From Halopolyspora algeriensis (GTDB lineage: Bacteria; Actinomycetota; Actinomycetes; Mycobacteriales; Pseudonocardiaceae), in NCBI RefSeq assembly GCF_003337235.1, contig NZ_QPJC01000005.1:1-64000 (forward strand): a DNA stretch of 64,000 bases, given 5' to 3'. Made by a program: the position numbers and the translations under genes. Below the pieces are notes generated by a model. It was not told the DNA's origin. It saw only the letters and a list, made by a program, of their open reading frames with translations, and made no database searches. The stretch's first letter is position 1. Every line of letters begins with the position of its first letter. Below are positions 1 to 12,529 of this stretch, piece by piece.

Positions 1-188
1 GTGACCTCACCGGCCAAGTGCACCTGACCGGTGGTGATCATCGTCTCCATGGCCACGCGGCTGCGCGGGTCCTGCGCCAGCATCGCGTCCAGGATGGCAT
101 CACTGATCGAGTCGGCCATCTTGTCCGGGTGACCCTCGGTCACCGACTCACTCGTGAACAACCGACGATCGCCGTGCCCGGTTCCCAC
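1..188 (-). CDS. metK: S-adenosylmethionine synthetase, N-terminal part (cut by window edge)
   Basis: This is the N-terminal 62 codons of methionine adenosyltransferase, which makes S-adenosylmethionine from methionine and ATP in the cytoplasm. The readable peptide contains the family hallmark [13 protein letters not shown] followed by a run matching [24 protein letters not shown] and a [11 protein letters not shown] stretch, all typical of the MetK N-domain. The nearest in-frame start is a GTG at 188, eight codons before the conserved FTSES; no strong SD precedes it. It lies 80 bases downstream of coaBC on the same strand. The rest of the gene runs off the left edge. Confidence 0.95.
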   Translation of the reverse strand, partial: MGTGHGDRRLFTSESVTEGHPDKMADSISDAILDAMLAQDPRSRVAMETMITTGQVHLAGEV

Positions 189-268
189 CGAGCGTCGAGT
201 TCTCGCACTGGCCACTTCTCGCCCACCGTGGTTCGCCGCTTGCTCCGGACACCCGGAGCCCAGGGATA

Positions 269-1540
269 TCAGCCTACGGACGGGGTCTCGTTCCGCGCGA
301 ACTGCCCGGACACGGCGTCCCACAATGCGGACGCAAGATGGGATTTCGAACCGTGCGGAATCGGGTGCTCGACACCGTCGGCGCCCAACAGCCAACCGGC
401 GTTGTCCTCCACCTCGAACGCCGCACCGTCACCGACGGCGTTGACCACCAACAGGTCACACCGCTTCCGGGTCAGCTTGGTTCTGCCGTGTTCCAGCACG
501 GTCGTATCGGGATCACCGGTTTCCGCGGCGAAGCCGACGATCACCTCGGCATCCAGACGACCGGCCTCTCGGGTCTCGACGAGCTCGGCGAGAATGTCGG
601 GATTGCGGGTGAGCTGGAGCGGATCGGGGTCGCGATCGGTTTTCTTGACCTTGTGGTCGGGCCGGTCCACCGGGCGGAAATCGGCCACGGCAGCGGCCAT
701 CACCACCACGTCGGCCCCTTCGGACTCGGCCAGCATCAGCGACCGCATCCGTTCGGCCGTACCGGCGTGCACCACGCGCACACCGGAGGGTTCGACGAGG
801 TCCGCGGTATGTGCGGAGACCAGCGTGACGTGTGCTCCACGATGAGCCGCCACCCGCGCCAGGGCGTATCCCTGACGCCCCGAGGAGCGGTTTCCGAGGT
901 AGCGCACCGGATCCATCGGTTCCCGGGTCCCCCCGGCCGAGATCACCACGCGACGACCTTCGAGATCGTGCGGCAGCGCGGTGCGCTTGACCAGCAGCAA
1001 CCGGGCGAGGTCGACGATCTCCTCCGGATCCGGCAGGCGTCCCTTACCGGTGTCCGCCCCGGTCAAACGGCCACTGGCGGGCTCGGCGACGACCACTCCC
1101 CTGTCCCGGAGCAGCGCGATGTTGTGCTGCGTGGCCGCGTGCTCCCACATTTCCGTGTGCATCGCAGGCACCATCAGCACCGGACACCGCGCGGTGAGCA
1201 GCGTCGAGGTCAACAGGTCGTCGGCGAGACCGTGTGCCGCTCGGCCCAGCAGGTCGGCGGTGGCGGGAACCACGACGACAAGGTCGGCCTCCTGGCCGAG
1301 GCGCACGTGCGGCACATCCTCGACGTCGGTGAACACGCCGGTGGCCACCGGTTGTCCGGACAGGGCTTCGAAGGTGGCCGAGCCGACGAAGCGCAGCGCG
1401 GACTCGGTCGGCACCACGCGCACCTCGTGACCGGACTCGGTCAGTCTCCGCAACACATCACACGCCTTGTAGGCGGCGATGCCACCACTGACCCCGAGAA
1501 CCACCCGGGGCGGTCGGCCCCCGGGAAATTCCGGTTTCAC
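269..1540 (-). CDS. coaBC: Bifunctional phosphopantothenoylcysteine synthetase/decarboxylase
   Basis: CoaBC carries out two consecutive coenzyme A steps: joining cysteine to 4'-phosphopantothenate (C-terminal CoaB half) and decarboxylating the product to 4'-phosphopantetheine (N-terminal FMN-binding CoaC half). Seen: SGGIAAYK at about residues 18-25, the HFCD-family PAMHTEMW segment at 125-132, the CoaB nucleotide motif around RYLGNRSSG at 213-221, and the basic KVKK at 297-300. The length of 423 aa is normal. The GTG start at 1540 overlaps the rpoZ stop codon by four bases (GTGA), implying translational coupling. The gene order gmk-rpoZ-coaBC-metK is conserved in actinobacteria. Confidence 0.96.
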   Translation of the reverse strand: MKPEFPGGRPPRVVLGVSGGIAAYKACDVLRRLTESGHEVRVVPTESALRFVGSATFEALSGQPVATGVFTDVEDVPHVRLGQEADLVVVVPATADLLGRAAHGLADDLLTSTLLTARCPVLMVPAMHTEMWEHAATQHNIALLRDRGVVVAEPASGRLTGADTGKGRLPDPEEIVDLARLLLVKRTALPHDLEGRRVVISAGGTREPMDPVRYLGNRSSGRQGYALARVAAHRGAHVTLVSAHTADLVEPSGVRVVHAGTAERMRSLMLAESEGADVVVMAAAVADFRPVDRPDHKVKKTDRDPDPLQLTRNPDILAELVETREAGRLDAEVIVGFAAETGDPDTTVLEHGRTKLTRKRCDLLVVNAVGDGAAFEVEDNAGWLLGADGVEHPIPHGSKSHLASALWDAVSGQFARNETPSVG

Positions 1541-1845
1541 TCGCCTTCGGTGTGCTGAAGCACGCCGGCGTGAATCTCACGCAGCGCGATCGACAGCGGC
1601 TTCTCGCGCGGACCCGGCTCCACCAGCGGGCCCACGTACTCCAGAAGGCCCTCACCGAGCTGCGCGTAATAGTCCTGAATCTGCCGCGCGCGCCTGGCGG
1701 AGTAGATCGCCAGGGCGTACTTCGAACTGACCTGTTCCAGCAGATCGTCGATCGGAGGGTTCGTGATGCCCTCCGGCGCGCTGCGCGGCTGGCTGTCCGT
1801 CGGCTGGCTGCTGTTGAACGCAGCCAGCGGGTTGGGCGTGCTCAC
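1537..1845 (-). CDS. rpoZ: RNA polymerase omega subunit
   Basis: Omega is the small subunit that helps fold and hold beta-prime in RNA polymerase. The 102-aa protein has the family core [21 protein letters not shown] followed by the RRARQI helix, and the actinobacterial C-terminal extension ending in [11 protein letters not shown]. The reading frame stays open far upstream. I chose the GTG at 1845 because an AGGAG lies at the right distance upstream of it and the product then begins like other actinobacterial omegas ([12 protein letters not shown]). It follows gmk after a gap of about 195 bases and overlaps coaBC by four bases. Confidence 0.95.
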   Translation of the reverse strand: MSTPNPLAAFNSSQPTDSQPRSAPEGITNPPIDDLLEQVSSKYALAIYSARRARQIQDYYAQLGEGLLEYVGPLVEPGPREKPLSIALREIHAGVLQHTEGE

Positions 1846-2040
1846 GTGCGTGGCTCCTGCTCTCGGGTGGTCACGACAAGGGGTGCAGTGACGGCGTGGG
1901 CGCCTCGGAACCCGTCCATACCGCACCGCAGACTCGGGCGGCGATTCGGTGCGGGCAGGGTGCAACAACCGGTCCGGACCGGGCCACACCGCTACTTCGA
2001 ACAACCGGCGTGGAACGGCGAACCCGAAACGGCGAGGCAC

Positions 2041-2646
2041 CTACTTCGCACCGTGACCGGTTATCAATCGTACCAACTCACCGGCCGCCGACTGCACATC
2101 GGCGTTGACCACGGTCGCGTCGAACTCGGTTCGAGCCGCGAGCTCCCGGCGTGCCGTGTCGAGCCGTTGCCGGACGATGTCCGAGTCCTCGGTGCGACGA
2201 CCGGTCAGCCGCTCCACCAGGTCCTCCCAGGAGGGGGGAAGCAGCATGACGAGTTGTGCCTGCGGCATGCTCTCGCGGACCTGACGTGCGCCCTGCAGTT
2301 CGATCTCCAGCACAGCGGGGCGGCCCGCCGCCAGCGCCTGTTCGACCGGTTTGCGGGGCGTGCCGTAGTCATTGCCCGCGTAGTGGGCGTACTCCAGCAT
2401 CTGCCCGGCATCGGCCATGCGCCGGAACTCGTCGGTGTCGACGAAGTAGTAGTGCACGCCGTCCACCTCGCCCGCACGAGGGGGGCGGGTTGTCACCGAC
2501 ACACTGAAGTAGATGTCCGGGGCCTGCCTGCGCAACTCGTCGATCACGCTCGACTTGCCGACCCCGGAGGGACCGGAGACGACGGTGAGCCGGGACTCAC
2601 CCGGATGGGTGGGTCCCGGCTCCACGCCGGATTTCGTGTCGATCAC
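2041..2646 (-). CDS. gmk: Guanylate kinase
   Basis: Guanylate kinase phosphorylates GMP to GDP using ATP. The P-loop GPSGVGKS sits at about residues 25-32, followed by the GMP-binding segment SVSVTTRPPRAGEVDGVHYYFV. The LEIELQGARQVR stretch and the lid arginines RRTED are also present. The 201-aa length is usual. The GTG start at 2646 overlaps the mihF stop by four bases (GTGA), so gmk is probably co-translated with mihF; the pair mihF-gmk is a standard actinobacterial arrangement. Confidence 0.96.
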   Translation of the reverse strand: MIDTKSGVEPGPTHPGESRLTVVSGPSGVGKSSVIDELRRQAPDIYFSVSVTTRPPRAGEVDGVHYYFVDTDEFRRMADAGQMLEYAHYAGNDYGTPRKPVEQALAAGRPAVLEIELQGARQVRESMPQAQLVMLLPPSWEDLVERLTGRRTEDSDIVRQRLDTARRELAARTEFDATVVNADVQSAAGELVRLITGHGAK

Positions 2647-2960
2647 GCGCCGTTGAACTCGGCGAGCAGCGCCTTGCGCTGGCGCTCGCCCAGTCCGCGG
2701 AGCCGGCGGCTGTTGGCGATCTCCAGCCGCTCCATGATCTGCTGAGCGCGGACTTTGCCCACGCCGGGGAGAGCCTCGAGCAACGCGGAGACCTTCATCT
2801 TGCCGAGGGTCTCGTCGTTGTCGGCACTGTCCAGAACCTCGGCAAGGCTGGTCCCACCGCGCTTCAGGCGCTCCTTGAGCTCAGCTCGAGCGCGACGGGC
2901 GGCAGCCGCCTTTTCCAGTGCCGCTGCCCGCTGCTCCTCGGTCAGCTGGGGAAGGGCCAC
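2643..2960 (-). CDS. mihF: Actinobacterial integration host factor (MihF/sIHF)
   Basis: A nucleoid-associated DNA-binding protein specific to actinobacteria, unrelated to IHF alpha/beta of E. coli. The 105-aa sequence begins ALPQLTEEQRAAALEKAAAAR (long N-terminal helix), followed by a helix-two-turn-helix/HhH-like core with LLEALPGVGKVRAQQIMERL. Two starts are adjacent, ATG at 2963 and GTG at 2960. The GGAGG upstream is only two bases from the ATG but five from the GTG, so the GTG is the better start and gives the N-terminus seen in homologues. It probably has its own promoter (see 3002-3031) and leads mihF-gmk-rpoZ-coaBC. Confidence 0.95.
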   Translation of the reverse strand: MALPQLTEEQRAAALEKAAAARRARAELKERLKRGGTSLAEVLDSADNDETLGKMKVSALLEALPGVGKVRAQQIMERLEIANSRRLRGLGERQRKALLAEFNGA

Positions 2961-3572
2961 CATGTCCTCCGTGATGTGGGTTTCTCTTGATCGGTGCGGC
3001 GACAGTACCGGCCCTGGTCAGGCCGCTACAACGGGGGGTCCGACTTTTGTGAGCCGAATTCGTCGCGTCTCCCGTCGCCGAACGTGCCGAAAGGGCCCGT
3101 ACAAGGCGTGCACGAACACTCCGGTCGCTGCAAGTACTACCAACAACGGCGCTGAAGTGCACTAACCCGGACCAAAACTCTTTCGAACTGTCCGATTTCC
3201 GGGCGGTTGAGCCATGCTCAGCGGATCATCGTGCCCTATCGCAGGTCATCCGCCGCCACGGAATCGGCACTCGGGCCGTGAGCAAACCCTCACCGTGAGT
3301 ACGGTGACAACCGGGCACGACAACGGAAATCCCCGCCCGCGAATGCGAACTTGACCGATACGGTCGTCGAAGTGACCCGGTGCCCTCCGCCTGATCGATG
3401 CCGGGAAGTCCGACGGGTCACACGTCTGCACACGTCCTGCGGTGAGGCTTTCACGGTGGATCGTGACCTCCGCAGGCCCCTCATCATGGACAACCCGGAC
3501 CGTGGTCACGTTGCTCACATTGCGCTGCCGCCGCCGTGGCGGTGTCGAGCCGCACGCCGGAGCACACCGTGC
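2961..3572. other. Long intergenic region between pyrF and mihF
   Basis: About 610 bases hold no gene I can support. The only recognisable elements are the predicted mihF promoter at 3002-3031 and, just beyond the right end, the pyrF terminator hairpin. A 90-codon open frame on the minus strand (3246-3518) has a GTG start with no SD and no family resemblance, and I do not call it. No tRNA-like cloverleaf was seen. Confidence 0.5.
3002..3031 (-). promoter_or_regulatory. Predicted promoter of the mihF-gmk-rpoZ-coaBC operon
   Basis: On the minus strand a TTGTAG hexamer (3031-3026) is separated by 18 bases from TACTGT (3007-3002), which fits the TANNNT minus-10 of actinobacterial housekeeping promoters. 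It would start RNA near 2995, leaving a leader of about 35 bases before the mihF GTG. Inference from pattern only. Confidence 0.45.
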
Positions 3573-3615
3573 ACCCGCCGTAACGCGCTCGCAGTCGGGG
3601 CGCGCTACGGCGGGT
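3573..3615 (-). terminator. Hairpin terminator downstream of pyrF
   Basis: Arms ACCCGCCGTA (3573-3582) and TACGGCGGGT (3606-3615) pair perfectly over 10 bp. After one A/C mismatch, CGCGC and GCGCG add five more pairs. It lies 20 bases past the pyrF stop. There is no U-run, as is usual for actinobacterial terminators. It most likely ends the pyr operon transcript. Confidence 0.7.
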
Positions 3616-3634
3616 GACTCACTCCGAAACCGCC

Positions 3635-4479
3635 CTACCGCGCCAACAGCGCGGCGAAGTCCTCGCGCAGGCCGCGGGCGGCACGCCGCAGCTCGTCGAC
3701 ATCGGGCCCGTGACGCAGGACCTCGCGGGCCGCGGCCGGAAGGACGTTCGGCAGAGCGGGTCCGAACACCGCCCGCAGCCCCTGCACGGTGCCGCCCTGG
3801 GCGCCGAGCCCCGGCGCCAGGATCGGACCGTTCAGAGTGGACAGATCCAGTTCACCACTGCGGATGGTGGCCCCGGCCACCACACCGACGTGGCCCATCG
3901 GTTCCGCGTCCGCGTTGTTCTCCGCCGCCGCGTCGACAATGGACTGCGCGACCGAGCGCCCCTCCGGGCTCGCCGAGCGCTGCAGCCCGGCCCCTTCCGG
4001 GTTCGACGTCCGGGCCAGCACGAACACCCCGCGCCCGGTCTGCTCGGCGATACCGAGCGCGGGCGCCAGCGAGCCGAACCCCAGGTAGGGCGAGACGGTC
4101 ATCGCGTCGGCGGCCAACGGCGAGTGCTCGTCCAGGTAGGCGTTGGCATAGGCGGTCATGGTCGAGCCGATGTCACCGCGCTTGGCGTCGTGCAGCACCA
4201 GCGCACCGGCCCGGCGGGACTCGGCGACCACACGCTCCAGGACGGCGATCCCCCGTGAGCCGTACGCCTCGAAAAACGCCGACTGCGGTTTGAGAACCGC
4301 CACCTCGCCCGCCAGCGCCTCGACCACGGTCATCGCGAAACGCTCCAACGAGGCCGGTGTCTCGTCCAGCCCCCAGGCGTGCAGCAACGCGGGATGCGGG
4401 TCGATGCCGACACACAGCGGGCCCCGTTCCACCACGGCATCGCCGAGACGGCGACCGAAGCCCGCCTGCACCGTCGTCA

Positions 4480-4480
<1 letters not shown>
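3635..4480 (-). CDS. pyrF: Orotidine 5'-phosphate decarboxylase (type 2)
   Basis: Last step of UMP synthesis, removing CO2 from OMP. The long-chain (PyrF type 2) family signature is clear: GIDPHP near residues 25-30, KPQSAFFE, and the catalytic DAKRGDIGST with Asp98, Lys100 and Asp103. The gene could be read from a GTG/ATG further upstream inside carB, but the ATG at 4480 begins MTTVQAGFG as in homologues. It shares one base with the carB stop (TGATG), showing tight coupling. 281 aa. It is the last gene of the operon before the hairpin at 3573-3615. Confidence 0.96.
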
Positions 4481-7805
<3,325 letters not shown>

Positions 7806-7806
<1 letters not shown>

Positions 7807-8918
7807 CAGCGTGCCTCACTCATCAGTTGCGCGAACGAATCGAACAGGGGAGCGGCGTCGTGCGGTCCCGCAGCCGCCTCGGGGTGGTACTGCACGCTGA
7901 ACGCCGGGGTGTCCAGCAGGCGCAGTCCCTCCACCGCACCGTCGTTGGCGCAGTGGTGGCTGACCGTCGCCCGGCCGAAGTCGGTGTCGAACCGCTCGCC
8001 CGGCTCGCCTGCCACGGCGAAACCGTGGTTCTGCGCGGTGATCGCCACCCGGCCGGTCTCGGCATCGATCACCGGGATGTTGATCCCCCGATGCCCGTAG
8101 GGCAGTTTGTAGGTCTCCCGCCCGAGCGCACGCCCCAGGATCTGGTTGCCGAAGCAGATTCCGAACAACGGCAGCTTGCGGTCCAGGACCTGCCGGGTCA
8201 GCTCGACGGCATGGTCGGCCGTGGCCGGGTCCCCGGGGCCGTTCGACAGGAACACCCCGTCCGGGTGCACCGCCAGCAGATCGTCCATCGACGCCGACAT
8301 CGGCAGCACGTGCGTCTCGATACCCCGTTCGGCCAGCATCCGCGGCGTGTTCGTCTTGATCCCCAGATCCAGCGCCGCCACCGTGAACCGCTTCGCACCG
8401 GCCGCGGGGACCACGTACGACTCGGCCGTGGTGACATCTCCGGCCAGATCCGCCCCGGTCATCTCCGCACTCGCGGACACCTCGGCAACCAGCTCCTCGT
8501 CCGGGCGCAACCGGTCACCGGAGAAGATGCCGGCACGCATCGCACCGCGCTCCCGGATGTGGCGGGTCAGCGTGCGCGTGTCCAGGCCGGCGATGCCCAC
8601 CACGCCCTGACGGTCCAGCTCCTCGGCGAGCGAGCGGCGCGACCGCCAGTTCGACGGCACCCGCGCCGGATCGCGCACCGCGTAACCGGCCACCCAGATG
8701 CGCTGCGACTCGTCGTCCTCGTCGTTCCAGCCGGTGTTGCCGATCTGCGGTGCCGTGGACACCACGATCTGGCGGTGATACGACGGGTCGGTCAGGGTCT
8801 CCTGATATCCCGTCATCCCCGTGCTGAACACGACCTCTCCCAGGCAGCCACCCACACTGCCGAATGCCTCACCCCGGAAAATCCGGCCGTCCTCGAGCAC
8901 CAGAGCTGCCGCGGTCAT
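7806..8918 (-). CDS. carA: Carbamoyl-phosphate synthase small chain (glutamine amidotransferase)
   Basis: CarA hydrolyses glutamine and channels ammonia to CarB. The 370-aa protein has the N-terminal CPSase small-chain domain and a class I glutamine amidotransferase domain with the catalytic triad visible: Cys255 in LFGICFGNQ, and His345 and Glu347 in YHPEAAAG. The frame is open far upstream, but the ATG at 8918 has a strong AGGAGG about six bases before it and overlaps the stop of the preceding membrane-protein gene (ATGA). This start gives the typical [17 protein letters not shown]-terminus. Confidence 0.97.
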
Positions 8919-9532
8919 TGTGCCTCCTGCCGCGTACCCGCGGTCTCGTCTTGTTCGGTCTGAGCCTGTTCGGTCTGAGCCTGTTCGGTCTTGTCCTGTT
9001 CGGTCTGGGCCTGTGCCGACTGGGGCCACCCGTCGGAGGGCACCATGTTCCGCACCGCCGCGGCCCACTCGGTCTGCACTGTCTTGTCCTGCGCGCGGAA
9101 TCCGGTATCGAGCCACTGCTGCCCGAGCTGCCAGGTCACCACCAGCAGGCCCGCTCCGGGAACCACCTTGTTGGCGAGCTTGTGGTCCACCCGGGCCCCG
9201 CGCAGCGACGCGGCCGGGATCCACAGCGAACCGGCCCCGGATCGCTCCAGCAGCAGCCCGGAACGCCGCAACCGGGCCGTGGCGCTCGCCCGGTGGCCGA
9301 TATCGCCCATCACGATGCGGTCCTGCCAGTCGCCCGCCTGCGTCGTTCCCACGTAGAGACCGTCGGCAGCGGGCAGCAGTTCGGGCTCGGCGGAGAGCCC
9401 GTCCGGCTCGGAAGGGAATTCCGCGAGCCGCTCGGCCTGGTGTCGTGCCCGGCGCAGCCAGCCCCGGCGCATCCCGTACAGCACCAGTACGGCCAGGACA
9501 ACCAGTGCCAGCACCCACAGCGTACGTGCCAT
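8915..9532 (-). CDS. Membrane-anchored protein of the pyr operon (PH-like, Rv1382-type)
   Basis: A 205-aa protein with one N-terminal membrane segment (about residues 4-20, LWVLALVVLAVLVLYG) and a cytoplasmic domain. The domain resembles the uncharacterised PH-like proteins found between pyrC and carA in many actinobacteria (Rv1382 in M. tuberculosis). Function is unknown; the operon position suggests a link to pyrimidine synthesis or membrane tethering of it, which is inference. The C-terminal 30 residues are a Gln/Glu/Thr-rich tail made of TEQ repeats, encoded by a 15-bp tandem repeat. The ATG at 9532 shares one base with the pyrC stop and its end overlaps carA by four bases. Confidence 0.85.
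   Translation of the reverse strand: MARTLWVLALVVLAVLVLYGMRRGWLRRARHQAERLAEFPSEPDGLSAEPELLPAADGLYVGTTQAGDWQDRIVMGDIGHRASATARLRRSGLLLERSGAGSLWIPAASLRGARVDHKLANKVVPGAGLLVVTWQLGQQWLDTGFRAQDKTVQTEWAAAVRNMVPSDGWPQSAQAQTEQDKTEQAQTEQAQTEQDETAGTRQEAQ
8950..9024. repeat. 15-bp tandem repeat, five units, inside the pyr-operon membrane protein
   Basis: Five adjacent 15-base units begin at 8950, 8965, 8980, 8995 and 9010. On the plus strand the consensus is CCTGTTCGGTCTGAG; the second unit is identical to it and the others differ by one to four bases. On the coding strand each unit encodes five residues of the type A/D-Q/K-T-E-Q, giving the repetitive C-terminal tail. The length is a multiple of three, so copy-number change would keep the frame and the downstream overlap with carA. 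Confidence 0.9.
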
Positions 9533-10908
9533 CAGCGTTCCCCTTCCGCGCGAGCGATCTTGCCCTCGTGGGCGGTGATGCGCCCGCGCAGCATCGTCGC
9601 CATGACTCGGCCGGGAAGTTCCATACCTTCGAACGGTGTATTCGCCGACACGCTGGCCAGCTCGGCGCCCCGCACCGTCCAGCGCGTCTCGGGATCGACC
9701 AGCACGAGGTTCGCCGGTTCTCCCTCGGCCACCGGGCGGCCCTGGTCGGCAAGCCCCGCGATCCGGGCGGGGTGTTCGCTCATCACCCGCGCCACACCGC
9801 GCCAGTCCAGCAGTCCCGGCTCGAGCATGGTGTGCAGCACCACGCCCAATGCGGTCTGCAGCCCGAGCATGCCCGGTCGGGCAGCCGACCACTCGCAGTC
9901 CTTGTCCTGCGCGGCGTGTGGCGCGTGGTCGGTGGCCACGCAGTCGAGCGTCCCGTCGGCCAGGGCCCGCCGGAGAGCGTGCACGTCGGCGTCCGCGCGC
10001 AGGGGCGGATTGACCTTGTGCACGGGGTCGTAGTTGCCGAGCACGTCATCGGTCAACAGCAGGTGGTGCGGTGTGACCTCGGCCGAGACCGCCGTGGCAC
10101 CGTCCTGCGAACGCCACCACCGGAGGAACTCGGCCGTTCCCGAGGTGGAGACGTGGCAGACGTGCAGCCTGCCCCCGGTGTGCCCGGCGAGCATGCAGTC
10201 ACGAGCCACGATCGACTCCTCCGCCGGAGCGGGCCACCCCGCCAGCCCCAGCCGCGCGGCGTTGGCGCCCTCGTGCGCCTGTGCCTGCACGGTCAGCCGC
10301 GGATCCTCGGCATGCTGGGCCACGACCGCGCCGAACGCCCCGGTGTACTCCAGCGCGCGGCGCATCAGCAGCGGATCGTCGACGCAGCGCCCGTCATCCG
10401 AGAACACCCGCACCTTCGCCGCCGAGCGCGCCATCGTGCCCAGCTCCGCCAGCTCGGAACCCCGCAGCCCCGCGGTCACCGCACCGACCGGGTGTACGTC
10501 GACCAGACCGACCTCACGTCCCCGGCGCCACACGTGTTCGACGATCACGGCGTTGTCGGCCACCGGGTCGGTGTTGGCCATGGCGAACACCGCGGTGTAA
10601 CCACCGAGCGCCGCAGCCGCCGAGCCCGTCTCGACGGTCTCGGCGTCCTCCCGGCCGGGTTCGCGCAGATGCGTGTGCAGGTCCACGAATCCGGGCAGGA
10701 CGACGGCCCCGTCCGCGTGGAGGATCTCGTCGGCATCGGCCGTCAGCCCGCTGCCGATCTCGGCGATGACCCCGCCCGCGACCAGAACGTCGACCGGCTC
10801 GCCCTCGCCATAGGGCCGCACGTCCTTCAGCAGGATCCGCTCACCGGGCCCTCCGATACCGGACATGCCGCCACCGGACAGGTTGCTCGTTTCCTTCGCG
10901 CGGTTCAC
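9532..10908 (-). CDS. pyrC: Dihydroorotase (class I)
   Basis: Cyclises carbamoyl aspartate to dihydroorotate, the third step of pyrimidine synthesis. Class I amidohydrolase features are visible: the zinc-binding [10 protein letters not shown] (His78 and His80 in the 458-aa version), the conserved VFAMANTDP, and later metal-ligand regions HVSTSGT and ATDHAPH. The GTG at 10908 overlaps the pyrB stop (GTGA) and has an AGGAGG seven bases upstream, so I prefer it to the internal ATG at 10866. Confidence 0.96.
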   Translation of the reverse strand: MNRAKETSNLSGGGMSGIGGPGERILLKDVRPYGEGEPVDVLVAGGVIAEIGSGLTADADEILHADGAVVLPGFVDLHTHLREPGREDAETVETGSAAAALGGYTAVFAMANTDPVADNAVIVEHVWRRGREVGLVDVHPVGAVTAGLRGSELAELGTMARSAAKVRVFSDDGRCVDDPLLMRRALEYTGAFGAVVAQHAEDPRLTVQAQAHEGANAARLGLAGWPAPAEESIVARDCMLAGHTGGRLHVCHVSTSGTAEFLRWWRSQDGATAVSAEVTPHHLLLTDDVLGNYDPVHKVNPPLRADADVHALRRALADGTLDCVATDHAPHAAQDKDCEWSAARPGMLGLQTALGVVLHTMLEPGLLDWRGVARVMSEHPARIAGLADQGRPVAEGEPANLVLVDPETRWTVRGAELASVSANTPFEGMELPGRVMATMLRGRITAHEGKIARAEGER

Positions 10909-11840
10909 GCCGCGACCTCCTCTCCGGCCAGCAGGTGGTAGAGCACCGCCATACGGACGTGAACCCCGTTGCGGACCTGCTCGTTCACGGCCGCGCGGGG
11001 GGAGTCGGCCACATCCGGTGCGATCTCCATGCCCCGCAGCATCGGTCCGGGGTGCAGCACCACGGCATGCTCCGGCAGCAACCCGAGTCTGGTCTCGTTC
11101 ATGCCGTAGGCGATCGAGTACTCACGGGCCGAGGGGAAGAACCCGCCGTGCATCCGCTCGGCCTGCACCCGCAGCATCATCACCGCGTCCACACCGGCGA
11201 GTACCGGATCGAGCTCGTGCCGGACCTCGGCCCCCCAGTGCTGCACACCGCTGGGCACCAGCGTCGGCGGGGCGACGAGCACCACCTCCGCGCCGAGCGT
11301 GCGCAGCAGGTGAACATTGGAGCGGGCGACCCTGCTGTGCAGGAGGTCACCGACGATCGCGACCCGCCGCCCGGTCAGCTCGCCCAGCCGCTCCCGCAGC
11401 GTCGCCGCGTCCAGCAGCGCCTGAGTGGGATGTTCGTGCATCCCGTCACCCGCGTTGACCACCTGGGTCCCCGCTTCGTCGAGCCATCCGGCAAGCCGGT
11501 GAGCGGCACCGGAAGCGGGGTGACGCACGATCACGCAGTCGGCCCCCGCGGCGGACAGCGTCAGCGCGGTGTCGCGCAGCGACTCGCCCTTGCTCGTCGA
11601 CGAGCCGGTGGCCGACACGTTGATCACGTCCGCGCTCATCCACTTACCGGCGACCTCGAACGACACCCGCGTCCGGGTGGAGTTCTCGTAGAACATGGTC
11701 ACCACGGTGCGCCCGCGCAGGGTCGGCAGCTTGCGAACCTCACGCCCGAGCAGCGTCTGCTTGAGAGCGTCCGCGGTGTCCAGCACCCCGGTCGCGGTGT
11801 CGGCATCGAGGCTTTCGGCGGACAGCAGATGCCGGATCAC
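10905..11840 (-). CDS. pyrB: Aspartate carbamoyltransferase catalytic subunit
   Basis: Condenses carbamoyl phosphate with aspartate, the first committed step. The carbamoyl-phosphate signature STRTRVS lies at residues 54-60, followed by the SKGESLRDT loop and [16 protein letters not shown] binds aspartate. 311 aa, typical of the stand-alone catalytic chain; no regulatory pyrI is present. GTG start at 11840 overlaps the pyrR stop by four bases and has a GGGAGG seven bases upstream. Confidence 0.97.
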   Translation of the reverse strand: MIRHLLSAESLDADTATGVLDTADALKQTLLGREVRKLPTLRGRTVVTMFYENSTRTRVSFEVAGKWMSADVINVSATGSSTSKGESLRDTALTLSAAGADCVIVRHPASGAAHRLAGWLDEAGTQVVNAGDGMHEHPTQALLDAATLRERLGELTGRRVAIVGDLLHSRVARSNVHLLRTLGAEVVLVAPPTLVPSGVQHWGAEVRHELDPVLAGVDAVMMLRVQAERMHGGFFPSAREYSIAYGMNETRLGLLPEHAVVLHPGPMLRGMEIAPDVADSPRAAVNEQVRNGVHVRMAVLYHLLAGEEVAA

Positions 11841-12445
11841 CGCGTTTCCCTCCCGGCTGTCGGCGTCTCCTGGCGGCGCAGCAGCACACTGTCCGCGCCG
11901 TCGGTCTCGGTCAGCCGCACGGCAACGTCCTCGCTGCGCGATGTCGGCACGTTCTTGCCCACGTAATCGGCCCGGATCGGCAGTTCCCGATGCCCGCGAT
12001 CGACCAGCACAGCCAACTGGACAGCACGCGGGCGGCCCTGATCACGCAGCGCGTCGAGCGCGGAACGGACGGTGCGGCCGGAGAACAGCACGTCGTCGAC
12101 GAGCACCACGAGAGCACCGTCCACGCCCTCGGCCGGAAGGCTGCTGGGTTCCAGCGGGCGATTCGGTTGCTTCCTGAGATCGTCGCGGTAGAGTGTGATG
12201 TCGAGTACCCCGGTGGGCACGGTCACACCGCTGAACTCGGCAATACAGGCGCCCAGGCGCCTGGCCAGGGGTGCTCCCCGGGTCGGCACACCGAGCAGAA
12301 CGACATGGTCGTTGCCGGTGTCGAGGGCGGTCTTTTCGATGATCTGATGTGCGATTCTGGCGATCGTGCGCGCAACGTCACCGGCGGAGAGCAGCTCCCG
12401 CTGCCCCGCCGGGGCCGCCGCGCCCGCCTGTTGGCGTGACGCCAC
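11837..12445 (-). CDS. pyrR: Pyrimidine operon RNA-binding regulator / uracil phosphoribosyltransferase
   Basis: PyrR is a PRPP-binding protein that binds pyr mRNA in the presence of UMP and represses expression; it often has weak uracil phosphoribosyltransferase activity. The PRPP loop [13 protein letters not shown] spans about residues 113-125, and the N-terminal part carries the family [13 protein letters not shown]. The GTG at 12445 has AAGGAGG six bases upstream, giving 202 aa. It heads the operon, and its own ribosome-binding region is embedded in a PyrR-type RNA loop (12449-12480), consistent with feedback control of the whole operon by translational repression as described for mycobacterial PyrR. 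Confidence 0.96.
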   Translation of the reverse strand: MASRQQAGAAAPAGQRELLSAGDVARTIARIAHQIIEKTALDTGNDHVVLLGVPTRGAPLARRLGACIAEFSGVTVPTGVLDITLYRDDLRKQPNRPLEPSSLPAEGVDGALVVLVDDVLFSGRTVRSALDALRDQGRPRAVQLAVLVDRGHRELPIRADYVGKNVPTSRSEDVAVRLTETDGADSVLLRRQETPTAGRETR

Positions 12446-12448
12446 GGT

Positions 12449-12480
12449 GGACCTCCTTCCCCGCCTCACCGGACGGGTCC
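12449..12480 (-). promoter_or_regulatory. PyrR-binding RNA loop overlapping the pyrR SD
   Basis: On the transcript a CCCG/CGGG stem (12477-12474 with 12463-12460) closes the 10-base loop UCCGGUGAGG. The loop fits the Bacillus PyrR anti-antiterminator loop pattern UCCNGNGAGG at every fixed position. A second, outer pairing GGACC (12480-12476) with GGUCC (12453-12449) would enclose the AAGGAGG SD of pyrR. Binding would therefore hide the ribosome site. The structure is read by eye and no folding energy was calculated. Confidence 0.75.
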
Positions 12481-12496
12481 TTAAAGGACGTCTGGA

Positions 12497-12514
12497 GCCC
12501 GGCGGCAGCCGGGC
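12497..12514 (-). promoter_or_regulatory. Stable hairpin in the pyrR leader
   Basis: GCCCGGC and GCCGGGC form a perfect 7-bp stem with a 4-base loop, just 5' of the PyrR loop on the same transcript. No U-run follows. It may stabilise the leader 5' end or separate it from the regulatory loop. Confidence 0.45.
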
Positions 12515-12523
12515 TTGACCTGT

Positions 12524-12529
12524 ACGCTA
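12524..12529 (-). promoter_or_regulatory. Possible minus-10 element of the pyr operon
   Basis: TAGCGT on the minus strand fits TANNNT and would start RNA near 12517, placing the 12497-12514 hairpin at the 5' end of a leader of about 72 bases. No convincing minus-35 is seen, which is common in this group. Confidence 0.35.

Noticed and set aside
3246-3518. A 90-codon frame on minus in the pyrF-mihF gap
   Set aside because: The first part looks faintly protein-like, but the GTG start has no SD, the C-terminus is low complexity and no family is recognised. Conservation in a related genome would be needed.
2961-3572. A tRNA or small RNA gene in the long pyrF-mihF gap
   Set aside because: No cloverleaf or GGTTCGAATCC-type T arm is visible; a covariance-model search would settle it.
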